This document shows positions 54,467 through 63,685 of a stretch of 64,000 nucleotides of DNA, piece by piece. Position 1 is the stretch's first letter, and each line of letters opens with the position of its first letter. Source of the stretch: Sphingomonas sp. BGYR3 (GTDB taxonomy: Bacteria > Pseudomonadota > Alphaproteobacteria > Sphingomonadales > Sphingomonadaceae); contig NZ_JANZNT010000001.1 in assembly GCF_025153455.1 (NCBI RefSeq), forward strand, positions 2,412,403 through 2,476,402. Direction: 5' to 3'. Position numbers and translations under genes: made by a program. The notes below the pieces were generated by a model. The model was not told where the DNA came from and did no database searches. It was given only the letters and a program-made list of their open reading frames with translations.

Positions 54467-55523
54467 TCAGGCGACGATTGACCGGACAGATGCGCAGAAG
54501 GCGGGGGTCGACCGGACCCGGATCTGCCTTGCCGGATCGGGCGGCGGCCATGTGCGCCAGCTGTTCGATCTGACTGCGCTGTACGAGGGCGAGGATCATT
54601 TCTTTGTAACCGAGGACACCGCGCTCGGCCGGTCGGTCGCCGCCAAATCCCGGGCGCATTTCGTCGCTCATGTCGCGCTGGGCCAGGCCCGGCTGGGTGC
54701 GCCCATCCATATGCTGATGGCGGCGTTTCGCAATGCGGCTCAAAGCCTGAAGATCATCCGCAAGGAACGGCCCAGTCTGGTCATCACGACCGGCGCGGGG
54801 TCGATGTTTTTCGTCACGCTGTTTGCCCGGCTGATGGGATCGCGGATCATCCTGATCGATTCCTTTGCGCGGTTCAGCGGACCGTCCGCCTTTGCCCGGA
54901 TCGCGCGACCGCTGGCCCATATGCGGGTCGCCCAGTCGCGCATTTCAGCCGAAAACTGGCCGGGGGCCATCGCCTTTGATCCGCTCCGCGAACTGGAGCG
55001 GGAAGAACAGCCCAAGGAGCCATTGCTGTTCGCCACGGTGGGCGCGACGCTGCGGTTCGACCGGCTGGTCGAAATGGTGGCGGATGCCAAGCAGCGCGGC
55101 CTGATCCCGGAGGACGTGATCTTCCAGACCGGCGATGGCGGCCCGCTGCCCCAGGGCGAGGGGATGGAGGCGCACGAGGCGCTGCCGTTCGATCGGGTCG
55201 GATCGATCCTGCGCCGGGCCAGCATCGTGGTGTGCCATGCCGGAACCGGATCGATCATCACCGCCCTGCGCGAGGGGTGCAAGGTGATCGTCGTGCCGCG
55301 CCGATTTGCGCTGGGCGAGCATTATGACGACCATCAGAGCGAGATCACGACCGCGTTTGTCGAGCGCGGGCTGGTGTCGATGGCGAACAATGCCGAAGAA
55401 CTTGCCGTGGCGCTGAAGGAAGCGCGCCAGCGCCCGCAGCGGTTCGTGACGACCGACCACCAGCCGCTGATCGCGCATCTGGCCGACGATCTTGCCCGGC
55501 ATCGCGCCATCAAGTCGCATTGA
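54459..55523 (+). CDS. Alg14/Alg13-type fused glycosyltransferase (GelK-like)
   Basis: A 354-residue protein. The N-terminal half resembles the Alg14/EpsE type (LAGSGGGHVRQLF at the start and TTGAGSMFFVTLFARLMG), and the C-terminal half the Alg13/MurG-like donor domain (FATVGATLRFDRLVEMV, and the H-A-G-T-G-S loop VVCHAGTGSIITALREG with FALGEHYDDHQ). Two halves in one chain are found in glucuronosyltransferases of sphingan clusters such as GelK. It likely adds a uronic acid or glucose to the lipid-linked first sugar. Confidence 0.82.
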   Translation: MNDQATIDRTDAQKAGVDRTRICLAGSGGGHVRQLFDLTALYEGEDHFFVTEDTALGRSVAAKSRAHFVAHVALGQARLGAPIHMLMAAFRNAAQSLKIIRKERPSLVITTGAGSMFFVTLFARLMGSRIILIDSFARFSGPSAFARIARPLAHMRVAQSRISAENWPGAIAFDPLRELEREEQPKEPLLFATVGATLRFDRLVEMVADAKQRGLIPEDVIFQTGDGGPLPQGEGMEAHEALPFDRVGSILRRASIVVCHAGTGSIITALREGCKVIVVPRRFALGEHYDDHQSEITTAFVERGLVSMANNAEELAVALKEARQRPQRFVTTDHQPLIAHLADDLARHRAIKSH

Positions 55524-55526
55524 TCC

Positions 55527-56417
55527 ATGGCGGGTCCGTCCATGCCGACCGTATCGGTCATCATTCCCCATTATAACGACCCGGTCCGGCTGGATCGCTG
55601 CCTGACAGCGCTGGCGGCGCAGGATTATCCGGCGGATCAGGTCGAGATCGTCGTCGCGGACAATGGCAGTCCGTTGCCGCCAGGCGAGCTGGAACGGATC
55701 GTCGCCGGCCGCGCGCGCATCGTGATCGCCCATGAAAAAGGCGCCGGCCCCGCACGCAATACCGGTGTTGCGGCATCGAACGGCCGGGTGCTCGCCTTTA
55801 CCGATGCCGATTGCCTGCCCGAACCGGGCTGGATCAGCGCCGGTGTGGCCGCGCTGGACCGGGCGGATTTTGCCGGCGGGCACATGGTCGTGATGATCGA
55901 GCGCAATGACGGCGCACCGCGCACCGGGGCCGAGGCGTTCGAAACCGTATTCGCGTTCAACAACCGGCAATATGTCGAGGAAAAGGGGTTCAGCGTTACC
56001 GCCAACCTGTTCTGCGAACGTCGGGTGTTCGACGCGGTCGGCCCGTTCCGCAACGGGGTGTCGGAGGATCTGGACTGGTGCGTCCGCGCGCGGCAGGCGG
56101 GTTATGCCATCACCTATGCCGCCGATGCCACCGTCGCCCATCCGGCCCGGGCAGACTGGCCGCAACTGCTGCACAAGTGGAAGCGGCTGAATGTCGAGGC
56201 ATTCAACCTGCAAAAGGGACGGCCGCTGGGCAGGCTGCGCTGGGCGGTCCGTTCATTCGCCCTGCCGCTGTCGATCGCGCCCCATGCGGTGCAGGTGATG
56301 CGATCCGGCGCGCTGGCCGATGACGGGGAGCGCCGCCGCGCGATCGCCACGCTGGTCCGGCTGCGGCTCTGGCGATTTGCCGATTCCTGGGCGCTGTTGA
56401 TGGGGGGCGGGCAGTGA
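55527..56417 (+). CDS. Family 2 glycosyltransferase
   Basis: A 296-residue GT-A enzyme. Motifs are VIIPHYNDPVRLDRCL, VVADNGSPLPPG, the metal motif FTDADCLPEPG and the acceptor-side SEDLDWCVRARQAG. A C-terminal helical part follows. It starts three bases after the GelK-like gene and ends overlapping the next glycosyltransferase (GTGA), so these three genes form one unit with the ATPase. Confidence 0.88.
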   Translation: MAGPSMPTVSVIIPHYNDPVRLDRCLTALAAQDYPADQVEIVVADNGSPLPPGELERIVAGRARIVIAHEKGAGPARNTGVAASNGRVLAFTDADCLPEPGWISAGVAALDRADFAGGHMVVMIERNDGAPRTGAEAFETVFAFNNRQYVEEKGFSVTANLFCERRVFDAVGPFRNGVSEDLDWCVRARQAGYAITYAADATVAHPARADWPQLLHKWKRLNVEAFNLQKGRPLGRLRWAVRSFALPLSIAPHAVQVMRSGALADDGERRRAIATLVRLRLWRFADSWALLMGGGQ

Positions 56418-57331
56418 AGATCGCCGTCGTCATCGTTTCCTATCGCAATGTCGAGGATGTGACGCGCTGCGTCGATGCGCTGTCGCGTTCGACCCATTCC
56501 GCGTTCGAAGTGGTCATCTGTGAAAATGGCGGGTCTGCTCATGCAGAGCGGATGATCGAGGCGATCCCTGCCGTGCTGCCGGGCGGTCAGCCGGTGCGGG
56601 TCATCCATGCCGACAATCCCGGCTTTGCCGGCGGCGTCAATCTGGGCCTGCGGGCCACGCCGGATGCCGATGCATGGTGGGTGCTCAATCCCGATACGGT
56701 ACCCGAACCGGGCGCGATGGCCGCGCTGGCGGCGGTCCTGACCCAGGGCGATTGCGACGCGGTGGGCGGCATTCTCCATTATGCCGATGGCCGCATCCAG
56801 TCGCTGGGCGGTCAATGGCATGGATGGCTTGCCCGGGCGGGGTCGCTGGGGGCAGGGGGGCGGCTGGGCGATTCGATCGACCCTGCGATGATCGCCGGTC
56901 AGCAGGATTACCTGATGGGTGCATCGATGCTGGTCAGCCGCAGCTTCCTGACGGTGGTTGGCGAGATGAGGGAGGATTATTTCCTCTATGCCGAAGAGAT
57001 CGAATGGTTCCTGCGGGCCGGGCGCGCGGGGATCAAGCTGGGCTTTGCGCCCGATGCGCGCGTGCTGCACCATCAGGGGACGACCACCGGCTGGGCCAAT
57101 GACCTGCGCAACCGGTCCCGGTTGCCCGTGTATCTGGACGAGCGGAACCGCATCCATGTGACGCGCGATCACTTTCCGGCGCGGCTGCCGGTCGTTGCGG
57201 TGCTGGCACCGGCGTACATGGTGCTGCGGTTTGCGCGCAAGCGTGCGTGGCGGCAGATCGGGTACGGCCTGCAGGGTTGGTGGGCGGCGATGCGGGGCGA
57301 GCGGGGCGCCCCGACCTGGCTGGGCAAATAA
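56414..57331 (+). CDS. Family 2 glycosyltransferase (rhamnosyltransferase-like)
   Basis: A 305-residue protein with GTG start. The pattern VVIVSYRNVEDVTRCVDAL, NPGFAGGVNLGLR, and WWVLNPDTVPEPG is that of the WbbL/RfbF branch, which often transfers rhamnose. The late EDYFLYAEEIEWFLRAGRAG and HHQGTTTGW segments also fit. Rhamnose use would tie it to rmlB and rmlD nearby, although rmlA and rmlC are broken in this window. Confidence 0.85.
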   Translation: MKIAVVIVSYRNVEDVTRCVDALSRSTHSAFEVVICENGGSAHAERMIEAIPAVLPGGQPVRVIHADNPGFAGGVNLGLRATPDADAWWVLNPDTVPEPGAMAALAAVLTQGDCDAVGGILHYADGRIQSLGGQWHGWLARAGSLGAGGRLGDSIDPAMIAGQQDYLMGASMLVSRSFLTVVGEMREDYFLYAEEIEWFLRAGRAGIKLGFAPDARVLHHQGTTTGWANDLRNRSRLPVYLDERNRIHVTRDHFPARLPVVAVLAPAYMVLRFARKRAWRQIGYGLQGWWAAMRGERGAPTWLGK

Positions 57332-57341
57332 GCCGCCGGTT

Positions 57342-58388
57342 TCAGGCGGACAGCGCCCATTTCCGGTCCAGCGATTCCAGCCAGCGCAGCCGATCGGGCG
57401 ACCGTTTGCTGTCCCACGGGCCGTCCGGTTCGTCAGCGGCATAGTTTTCGAACAGGCGCGTCGCGGCCGCCGCATCGCCGCCGCCTGCCCGCGCGAGCAT
57501 CGCCAGTCCCTCATTGCCCAGCGTCTGCACCGCCATCGCCGGATCGGCGCGGAACCCCTTTGCCAGCGCGGTCATCCCGTCCTTCCACAAGGATCGCCGG
57601 AACCGGTTGCGGGCATGTTCGACGTGCAGGCGCGCCATCTGTCGCCGGATGATCGGCTGGGCATCGTCGCCTGCGATGGGCGCGAGCATGGCGTACATCT
57701 GAAGATGCGAGCGGATCATGGTCGCCACCTGATTGGACATGCCGCCGCCTGCTCGGCGATAGCCGGTCAGATAGGCGGGCACGCAGACAAAGCCATGGCC
57801 GCGGGCGATGCGCAGCTGGAACAGATAATCCTCCACCCCCGGATTGCCGCTGTCCCCCAGTGCCGGTTCATAGCCGATTTCCCTGGCGACGTCCGCGCGG
57901 ACCAGCGGCGTGCTGCCGTTCGAAATGAAGTTCCAGTCGAGATGGCGGTGAAAGACATGACCCTCGACCACGGGTGAGGGCGCACCCGGAAACACCCGGT
58001 TGCCGCCGTCGATGCGGCGGAACCAGTTGTAGCACAGCGCCGTCCCGTCCGGCGCGCTCTGCAATGCGGCCAGTTGCAGGGCCAGCTTTTCCGGATGCCA
58101 CAGGTCGTCAGCGTCCAGCGGGGCGATCCAGTCGCCCTGTGCGGCGGCAAGCGCGGTGTTGCGCGCGCGGGCAACGCCGCCATTGGCCTGGCGGATCAGG
58201 CGCACCCGGCCCTCCCGCGCCGCGATCCCGCCCACGATTTCCGCCGTTGCATCGGTGGACCCATCGTCCACCACGATGACGTCAAGATCCCGATGAGACT
58301 GCGCAAGTGCCGATGAAATCGTGCTTTCAATCGTTGCCGACGCATTGTAGGCGGGCACAAGCACGGAAATGGTCCGGGGCATGATCAC
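57342..58388 (-). CDS. Family 2 glycosyltransferase
   Basis: A 348-residue GT-A enzyme with VLVPAYNASATIESTISSAL, IVVDDGSTDAT, ARARNTALAAA and the metal motif PLDADDLWHPEK. It resembles the glycosyltransferases at 25139 and 45313 in outline. It is convergent with the preceding unit and divergent from the GT4 gene, so it is likely transcribed alone from the 64-base gap upstream. Confidence 0.87.
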   Translation of the reverse strand: MIMPRTISVLVPAYNASATIESTISSALAQSHRDLDVIVVDDGSTDATAEIVGGIAAREGRVRLIRQANGGVARARNTALAAAQGDWIAPLDADDLWHPEKLALQLAALQSAPDGTALCYNWFRRIDGGNRVFPGAPSPVVEGHVFHRHLDWNFISNGSTPLVRADVAREIGYEPALGDSGNPGVEDYLFQLRIARGHGFVCVPAYLTGYRRAGGGMSNQVATMIRSHLQMYAMLAPIAGDDAQPIIRRQMARLHVEHARNRFRRSLWKDGMTALAKGFRADPAMAVQTLGNEGLAMLARAGGGDAAAATRLFENYAADEPDGPWDSKRSPDRLRWLESLDRKWALSA

Positions 58389-58452
58389 TTTGCTTTTCGG
58401 TGACGTCTGCGGGGGTGAGTAGCAGCATCATGGATCGTCGTGGAGTGACAAT

Positions 58453-59571
58453 GTGCGCCTAGCGTTTGTCGCATTGTCCACCCCGATGCTGCGAAGCTCG
58501 TGGAGTAGCATTCCCTTTTCGACATGGCGTGAAGTTCTGCGCCGTTATCCCGATGCGGCGCTGATCGATACGCCGCGTCTGGATGCCGTTGCCGAACGCG
58601 GCGGGCCGCTGGAGGCATGGGGCATCCCCATCCGCCAAAGTCGGACTATGGCCCGGCTTTCCGCCCGCATCGTCCAGCAACAGCTGGATGCCATCCGGCC
58701 CGACGTGATCCTGTCGATCGGCGCGTCGCACAAACTGGCCTATGCCACGGTTGATTGCCCCGTCATTCACGTCACCGACGGCCTGTTTGCGACGATCTGC
58801 GCCTATTACAGCAAGTATGAATCGTTTCGCGGCGGCGCGCTGCGTCGCGGGAACGAGGATCACCGCCGCCTGCTGTCCAAAATCGACATGATGCTGTTCG
58901 CATCCGACTGGGCAATGCGATCGGCGGCCGACCTGTACGACGTGCCGGAAGAACGGATGCGCGTCGTGCCGTTCGGGGCCAATCTTGACCAGACGCCGCC
59001 ATTTGAAATCCGACGATCCCAGGGCAGCGTCTCGCTGGTCTTTGTCGGCTATGACTGGCACCGCAAGGGCGGGCCGCTGGCGCTGGCCAGCTATCGCGCG
59101 CTGCGTGCACGCGGTGTCGAGGCGACGCTGGACATTATCGGCTGTTCACCATCCGAGGCGCGCGGCATCGACGGCGTGACCGTGCATGGCCGGCTGGACA
59201 AATCGAGCCCGGCCGATGCCGCGCGTTTTGCGCAGGTGATGCGCGATGCGGCATTCTTCATCATGCCGACCCGGCAGGAGGCGTTCGGGATCGTGTTCTG
59301 CGAGGCGGCGGCCCATGGCCTGCCGGTCATCGCCACCACGACCGGCGGCGTGCCGAGCGTGGTCGATAATGGCGTGACCGGGCATCTGCTGTCGCTGGAG
59401 GACGGACCGGACGCCTATGCCGAACGGATCATCGGCACCTGGTCCGACAGCGCGGCCTATCTGGCGATGAGCCGCGCGGCACGCACTGCCTATGAGGAAC
59501 GGCTGAACTGGCGCGCATGGGGCGATTCGCTGGATCAGGCGATCGACCATGTGCTGGGCCGGTCGCGTTAG
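58453..59571 (+). CDS. Family 4 glycosyltransferase
   Basis: A 372-residue GT-B enzyme that starts with GTG. The C-terminal donor domain has VGYDWHRKGGPLALASYRAL and the E-x7-E motif MPTRQEAFGIVFCEAAAHGLPVI, followed by GGVPSVVDNGVTG, all as in retaining GT4 enzymes. The first domain contains the acceptor side. Its stop overlaps the end of the convergent SGNH lipoprotein gene by four bases. Confidence 0.88.
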   Translation: MRLAFVALSTPMLRSSWSSIPFSTWREVLRRYPDAALIDTPRLDAVAERGGPLEAWGIPIRQSRTMARLSARIVQQQLDAIRPDVILSIGASHKLAYATVDCPVIHVTDGLFATICAYYSKYESFRGGALRRGNEDHRRLLSKIDMMLFASDWAMRSAADLYDVPEERMRVVPFGANLDQTPPFEIRRSQGSVSLVFVGYDWHRKGGPLALASYRALRARGVEATLDIIGCSPSEARGIDGVTVHGRLDKSSPADAARFAQVMRDAAFFIMPTRQEAFGIVFCEAAAHGLPVIATTTGGVPSVVDNGVTGHLLSLEDGPDAYAERIIGTWSDSAAYLAMSRAARTAYEERLNWRAWGDSLDQAIDHVLGRSR

Positions 59572-60749
59572 GGGATCGGCCGTTCGCTGCTGGTCATGAA
59601 CCCGCTGATCACCACGCTGGTCCCCGTCGATGTCACGCCGTTCACCGTTGGCCGCGTATTGCTGACCGAACAGCTGACCCGGTGGGCACCATCCGAAAAT
59701 CCGGTCAGCAGATTGGCGTATAGGAACAGGCCGCTTGCCGGAAATTCCGGATCGAACAGGGTAATCGTCTGCGCCGGGCCGCCGTCGATCGAACAGCTGA
59801 GCGCGCCCGTATCGCGGCCCGCGCCATAGACGAAACCGACGCTGGTGCCGGTGAAGTCCAGCGTGAACTGATTGCCGCCCTGACAGGTCAGCGACTGGGC
59901 AAAGCGCCAATAGCTGTTGGCCGCCGTCTGGTTGGTGATGGAACAGCCTGTTGCCGCCGCGCGCGTGGCCGGCAGAATCGCGGCCCCGTCCAGCCGGGTC
60001 TGCGCGATATAGCTGGTCGTTGCCGGGCCGACCGCAGCGGTTGGCAGATAGCTGATCAGCGAATCGCGGACCGCCGCGAAATAGATGTCCGATCCCGCAT
60101 CGTTCGGGTGGATGCCGTCGGGCAGATAGCTGAGGATCGATCCGCCGCCGCTGCGCACCCGGTCCCACATGACCGCGCCCGCATCGATGAAATGCACCTG
60201 ATTGCGCGTGGCGACGTCGCGGAGCTGGCGGATATGGGCCGGGACGGTGTTGGCCAGGCGGCTTGACCCGTCCAGCGCATTGGTGGCGGCGACATAGACG
60301 ATGATCACCCGCGGATTCGCCCGCCGCAGCTTGGCGATCAGCGCATCGGTATAGCGGACCCGGCCATTCTCATCGAGCAGCAGGTCGTTGACCGCAAATT
60401 CGACGAACACCAGGTCTGGCACGAACCCCCGCAGATCCTCTTCCATCCGATAGGCGGCGAATTGCGACGTCGTGTAGGGCAGCGAGAAATTCTGCGACGT
60501 GGCGCTGCTATATTGCGAGCGAAGCCAGGTGGCGGTCTGATTGGCCCAGACACGGCTGGTGTCGCTGGTCCCGGCCGTGATCGACGCGCCGATGAATGCC
60601 ACGCGGATGGATGCGGTATAGGGGAGCGCCGAGGTGGTCGGGGTTGGCGTGACCGTTGGTGTCGGCGTCGGCGCCGATGCGCTGCCCCCGCCCGATCCGC
60701 CGCCACATCCGGCGAGACCGGCAGCCACAGCCGCCAGTGCCAGCTTCAT
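59568..60749 (-). CDS. SGNH-hydrolase lipoprotein
   Basis: A 393-residue exported protein. Start ATG 60749 gives a lipoprotein signal (AAGLAGCGGG, Cys at about residue 15); the longer frame would read into rmlB. A Ser/Gly then Pro-Thr linker is followed by an SGNH domain, with block I IRVAFIGASITAG (Ser nucleophile), the N-D segment FVEFAVNDLLLDE, and DGIHPNDAGSDIYF with the Asp-His pair. A C-terminal beta-rich half of about 150 residues may bind carbohydrate. Such proteins commonly remove or add acetyl groups on surface glycans. Confidence 0.82.
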   Translation of the reverse strand: MKLALAAVAAGLAGCGGGSGGGSASAPTPTPTVTPTPTTSALPYTASIRVAFIGASITAGTSDTSRVWANQTATWLRSQYSSATSQNFSLPYTTSQFAAYRMEEDLRGFVPDLVFVEFAVNDLLLDENGRVRYTDALIAKLRRANPRVIIVYVAATNALDGSSRLANTVPAHIRQLRDVATRNQVHFIDAGAVMWDRVRSGGGSILSYLPDGIHPNDAGSDIYFAAVRDSLISYLPTAAVGPATTSYIAQTRLDGAAILPATRAAATGCSITNQTAANSYWRFAQSLTCQGGNQFTLDFTGTSVGFVYGAGRDTGALSCSIDGGPAQTITLFDPEFPASGLFLYANLLTGFSDGAHRVSCSVSNTRPTVNGVTSTGTSVVISGFMTSSERPIP

Positions 60750-60802
60750 ACCCGTGTGGCCGGTTCGCCACGCCCCGTATCGACCCATGACCCGAATATG
60801 CC

Positions 60803-61855
60803 CTAGCGCAGCAGGCTGCGCCACCAGTTTTCATTCGCCAGATACCAGGCCAGCGTCTCGGCAAATCCTTCTGCAAAGGTGCGGCGCGGCTCATAGCCAA
60901 GTTCGCCCCGGATCTTGGTTTCGTCGATCGCGTAGCGGCGGTCATGCCCCTTGCGATCGGTGACGAAGGTCTTGAGCGTGTCGGTCGGTTCACCCCGCGC
61001 GGCGGGGGCATCGGGATAGCGCGCCGCCAGCGTGGGATCGGCGGCAAAGGCGCGGTCGACGGTGCGGCAGATCTCGGCAATTACCTCAAGGTTCGGCAGT
61101 TCCTGGCCGCCGCCGACATTATAGGTCTCGCCGATCCGCCCCTGCAGCAGGATGCGTTCGATGCCGTTGCAGTGATCCTCGACGTGCAGCCAGTCGCGCA
61201 CATTCATGCCGTCGCCATAGATGGGCAGCGACCGGCCATGCAGCGCGTTGAGCAGGAACAGCGGGATCAGCTTTTCCGGAAACTGATAGGGGCCGTAATT
61301 GTTCGAACAGTTGCTGGTCGTCGTTTCCAGCCCATAGGTGTGGTGATAGGCGCGGACCAGGTGATCCGACCCCGCCTTTGACGCCGAATAGGGCGAATTG
61401 GGCGCATAGGGCGTGGTTTCGGAAAACGCTGCATCGTCCGGGCCGAGCGATCCGTACACCTCGTCCGTCGACACATGATGGAACCGGTGCGGGCGGCCGG
61501 TGCCGGTGTCCAGCCACGCCTTGCGCGCGGCCTTCAACAGGCTGTGCGTCCCGATGACGTTGGTGGTCACGAATGCATCGGGGCCGGTGATCGACCGGTC
61601 GACATGGCTTTCCGCCGCGAAATGCACGATGGTGCCGATGCCGCGATCGGCCAGCAGACCTTCGACCAGTGCAGTATCGCAAATGTCACCGACCACCAGT
61701 TCGACCCCGTCAAGGCCGTCCAGATTGGCGCGATTGCCGGCATAGGTCAGCGCGTCCAGCACGGTGATACCGTCATCGGGGTGATGCTGGCGCCAGTAAT
61801 GCACGAAATTGGCACCGATAAAGCCGGCCCCGCCGGTGACGAGCAGTTCAGCCAT
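60803..61855 (-). CDS. rmlB: dTDP-glucose 4,6-dehydratase
   Basis: A 350-residue enzyme that forms dTDP-4-keto-6-deoxyglucose on the way to dTDP-rhamnose. It has the NAD motif GGAGFIGANF, the catalytic THR/ASP/GLU segment HVSTDEVYG, the Y-x-x-x-K pair (SPYSASKAGSDH), and the conserved NNYGPYQFPEKLIPL. Full length and intact. It starts within the end of rmlD (four to eight base overlap). Confidence 0.95.
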   Translation of the reverse strand: MAELLVTGGAGFIGANFVHYWRQHHPDDGITVLDALTYAGNRANLDGLDGVELVVGDICDTALVEGLLADRGIGTIVHFAAESHVDRSITGPDAFVTTNVIGTHSLLKAARKAWLDTGTGRPHRFHHVSTDEVYGSLGPDDAAFSETTPYAPNSPYSASKAGSDHLVRAYHHTYGLETTTSNCSNNYGPYQFPEKLIPLFLLNALHGRSLPIYGDGMNVRDWLHVEDHCNGIERILLQGRIGETYNVGGGQELPNLEVIAEICRTVDRAFAADPTLAARYPDAPAARGEPTDTLKTFVTDRKGHDRRYAIDETKIRGELGYEPRRTFAEGFAETLAWYLANENWWRSLLR

Positions 61856-62711
61856 GGTCGCGAAGGTCCTTCAGCATGGATCTCAGATTGACGCGCCAGT
61901 GCGGCGCCCGCCAGCCCAGCGCGGCCCAGGTCGCTTCCTTGTCCAGCACGGAAAAGGACGGGCGCCGGGCGGGCGTCGGAAAAGCGGAGGAGGGGATGGG
62001 GTGGACCGGCACGGCGCGATCCAGCAATCCGATTGCCAGCGCCTCTTCCTGGATTGCGACGGCAAAATCGTACCAGCTGGCAACGCCGCTGTCGGTGTAA
62101 TGCAGCGTGCCCGACACCCCTGCACTGGCGAGTTCCCACAGCGCCCGGGCAATGCCGCCGGCATGGCTGGGCGTGCCGATCTGGTCGCAGACGACCTTTA
62201 CCTCGTCACGCTCGCGCATCAGGCGCAGCATGGTGCGGACGAAATTATGCCCCTGCGCCGCATAAACCCATGCCGTGCGCACGATCAGCGCGTCGGGCGC
62301 TCGGCGGGCCGCGATCTCCCCCTCCATCTTCGACCGGCCATAGACGGAGAGAGGCGCATAGGCCGCGTTCACCGGATAGGGGGTGCTCGCCATGCCGTCG
62401 AACACGAAATCGGTGGATACATGGACCAGCCGGGCACCAACTGCCCGCGCCGCATCGGCCAGATGGCCCACGGCCTCGCCGTTGATCGCCATGGCCTGCG
62501 CCACTTCGCTTTCCGCCCGGTCCACCGCGGTATAGGCGGCGGAGTTCAGGATGAGCTGAGGGCGCTGTGCCGTGACCAGGGCGGCGACGGCCGCGCCGTC
62601 ACTGACGTCGAGGCTTGCGCGATCGACCGCAATCGCATCGACACCCGCCGGGGTGCTCGCGATCAGGGCGCGCCCAAGCTGGCCACCCGCGCCGGTGATC
62701 AGGGCCTTCAT
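61848..62711 (-). CDS. rmlD: dTDP-4-dehydrorhamnose reductase
   Basis: A 287-residue short-chain dehydrogenase that reduces the keto sugar to dTDP-L-rhamnose. It shows GAGGQLGRAL at the NAD(P) site, the ILNSAAYTAVDRAESE segment, STDFVFDG, and the Y-G-R-S-K-M-E-G-E motif. Its ATG at 62711 overlaps the stop of the rmlC remnant (ATGA). Without RmlC, which makes the substrate epimer, this enzyme has no substrate from this locus. Confidence 0.95.
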   Translation of the reverse strand: MKALITGAGGQLGRALIASTPAGVDAIAVDRASLDVSDGAAVAALVTAQRPQLILNSAAYTAVDRAESEVAQAMAINGEAVGHLADAARAVGARLVHVSTDFVFDGMASTPYPVNAAYAPLSVYGRSKMEGEIAARRAPDALIVRTAWVYAAQGHNFVRTMLRLMRERDEVKVVCDQIGTPSHAGGIARALWELASAGVSGTLHYTDSGVASWYDFAVAIQEEALAIGLLDRAVPVHPIPSSAFPTPARRPSFSVLDKEATWAALGWRAPHWRVNLRSMLKDLRDHG

Positions 62712-62836
62712 GGATAAACGACAGCCTCGGCCAGCGGGCGCCGGTTCCAGCTTTCCATGAACAAGCTGCGGACATCGCCATGAATTCTTGGCTCGACGAT
62801 ATTTACGCCATCGATCCGGGTGGGGATCAGTTCCAT
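62708..62836 (-). pseudogene. rmlC remnant (dTDP-4-dehydrorhamnose 3,5-epimerase, N-terminal 42 codons)
   Basis: The frame encodes 42 residues: a start MELIPTRIDGVNIVEP, then HGDVR, then FMESWNRR, which align with the beginning of RmlC (E. coli type I-P-D-V-L-I-L-E-P-K-V-F-G-D-E-R-G-F-F-F-E-S-Y-N). It then stops after AEAVVYP at the rmlD start. The family needs about 180 residues, with the catalytic His and Tyr further on, so it is dead. The conserved R-G-F-F is also altered to R-S-L-F. A deletion joining the head of rmlC to the rmlD start region explains the structure. Confidence 0.85.
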
Positions 62837-63000
62837 TGCCGATCGCGCTCCAGCAATTCGGGCAGATAGGCGCCATGGCCGGACGTGCGCAGCGGCTGTG
62901 CAACCCGGCGCAGCTCCTCGTCCAAGATAAAGCCCTTGCGCCAGGCGAGAGTGAATCCCTTGCGCATCAATTCCATCCCTCGATCCTGACGCTGCTCCAT
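62827..63000 (-). pseudogene. rmlA remnant (glucose-1-phosphate thymidylyltransferase, C-terminal tail)
   Basis: A 57-codon frame is open from ATG 63000. From about 62956 it reads LAWRKGFILDEELRRVAQPL then TSGHGAYLPELLERDRQ, which corresponds to the C-terminus of RmlA (E. coli I-A-W-R-N-G-W-L-D-D-E-G to Y-G-Q-Y-L-L-E-L-L). The preceding residues do not match, and the nucleotidyltransferase core of about 240 residues is missing. It ends within the rmlC start (overlap of ten bases), as in an intact rmlA-rmlC junction, so this is the scar of a former rmlA-rmlC-rmlD-rmlB operon. Confidence 0.85.
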
Positions 63001-63208
63001 CCATCAGCGCCCGATTTCGTCGCCTCGACTAGCCAGCATCAAGTTACAGGTGCAACCGTAATCTCCGCGCGCGTGGGACAGTGGGTCACGGCTCGTCCCG
63101 CAATCCACTCGCCTCCGGGTGGCGGCGGGGCGATGCAGGGCGGGGCTAGCGGAAAATTAACGTCTGTCGGGCAGGGTCGCCGCCAATTGACAGACAGGAG
63201 TTTCGTTC

Positions 63209-63685
63209 GTGGGCCTTTCCGCCACCATAAGCGTGCTTGATCGTTCCCCGCGGCGGGATCTCAACGTCGCCGCGACGATGCGGGTGGACCGGCAGCCTGT
63301 CGATGTCGAGGTGCTGAACATATCGGCCACGGGGTTCAAGGCCCGCTGCACGGTCGAATTGCGGGCCGACGATACCGTGATGATCGGGGTGGCCGGCATG
63401 GGCCGCCGGGTCGCGTCCGTCGTCTGGTCGGAAGCGCCCTTTTATGGCTTTCAATTCGAACAGCCGCTCGATTCGCAGACGCTGGAATCGCTGCGCCAGA
63501 CGACGAATGTCGTGCCGCTGCCGGTGACGACTGAGCCGAGCGGCGCGGTCGGCCCTGCGGACATGGGTGCCGATTACCGCGCAATGCCCCTTGTCGTCGG
63601 CGTGGTGCTGTCGCTTTCCATGGCATTCGGCTTTACCGTCAAGGCGATCTGGGACGGAATGGTCGCGCGAAAGCCGCGCAAATAA
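63209..63685 (+). CDS. PilZ-domain protein with C-terminal membrane helix
   Basis: A 158-residue protein with GTG start. It carries the two c-di-GMP contact motifs of PilZ: R-x-x-x-R (Arg12 and Arg16 in RSPRR) and N-x-S-x-x-G (Asn37 to Gly42 in NISATG), followed by the beta-barrel (GMGRRVASVVWSEAPFYGFQFEQPL). A linker leads to one membrane helix (MPLVVGVVLSLSMAFGFTV, about residues 127-145). c-di-GMP binding at the inner membrane is inferred. As it lies between the glycan locus and ugd, regulation of exopolysaccharide synthesis is a plausible output. Confidence 0.8.
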   Translation: MGLSATISVLDRSPRRDLNVAATMRVDRQPVDVEVLNISATGFKARCTVELRADDTVMIGVAGMGRRVASVVWSEAPFYGFQFEQPLDSQTLESLRQTTNVVPLPVTTEPSGAVGPADMGADYRAMPLVVGVVLSLSMAFGFTVKAIWDGMVARKPRK

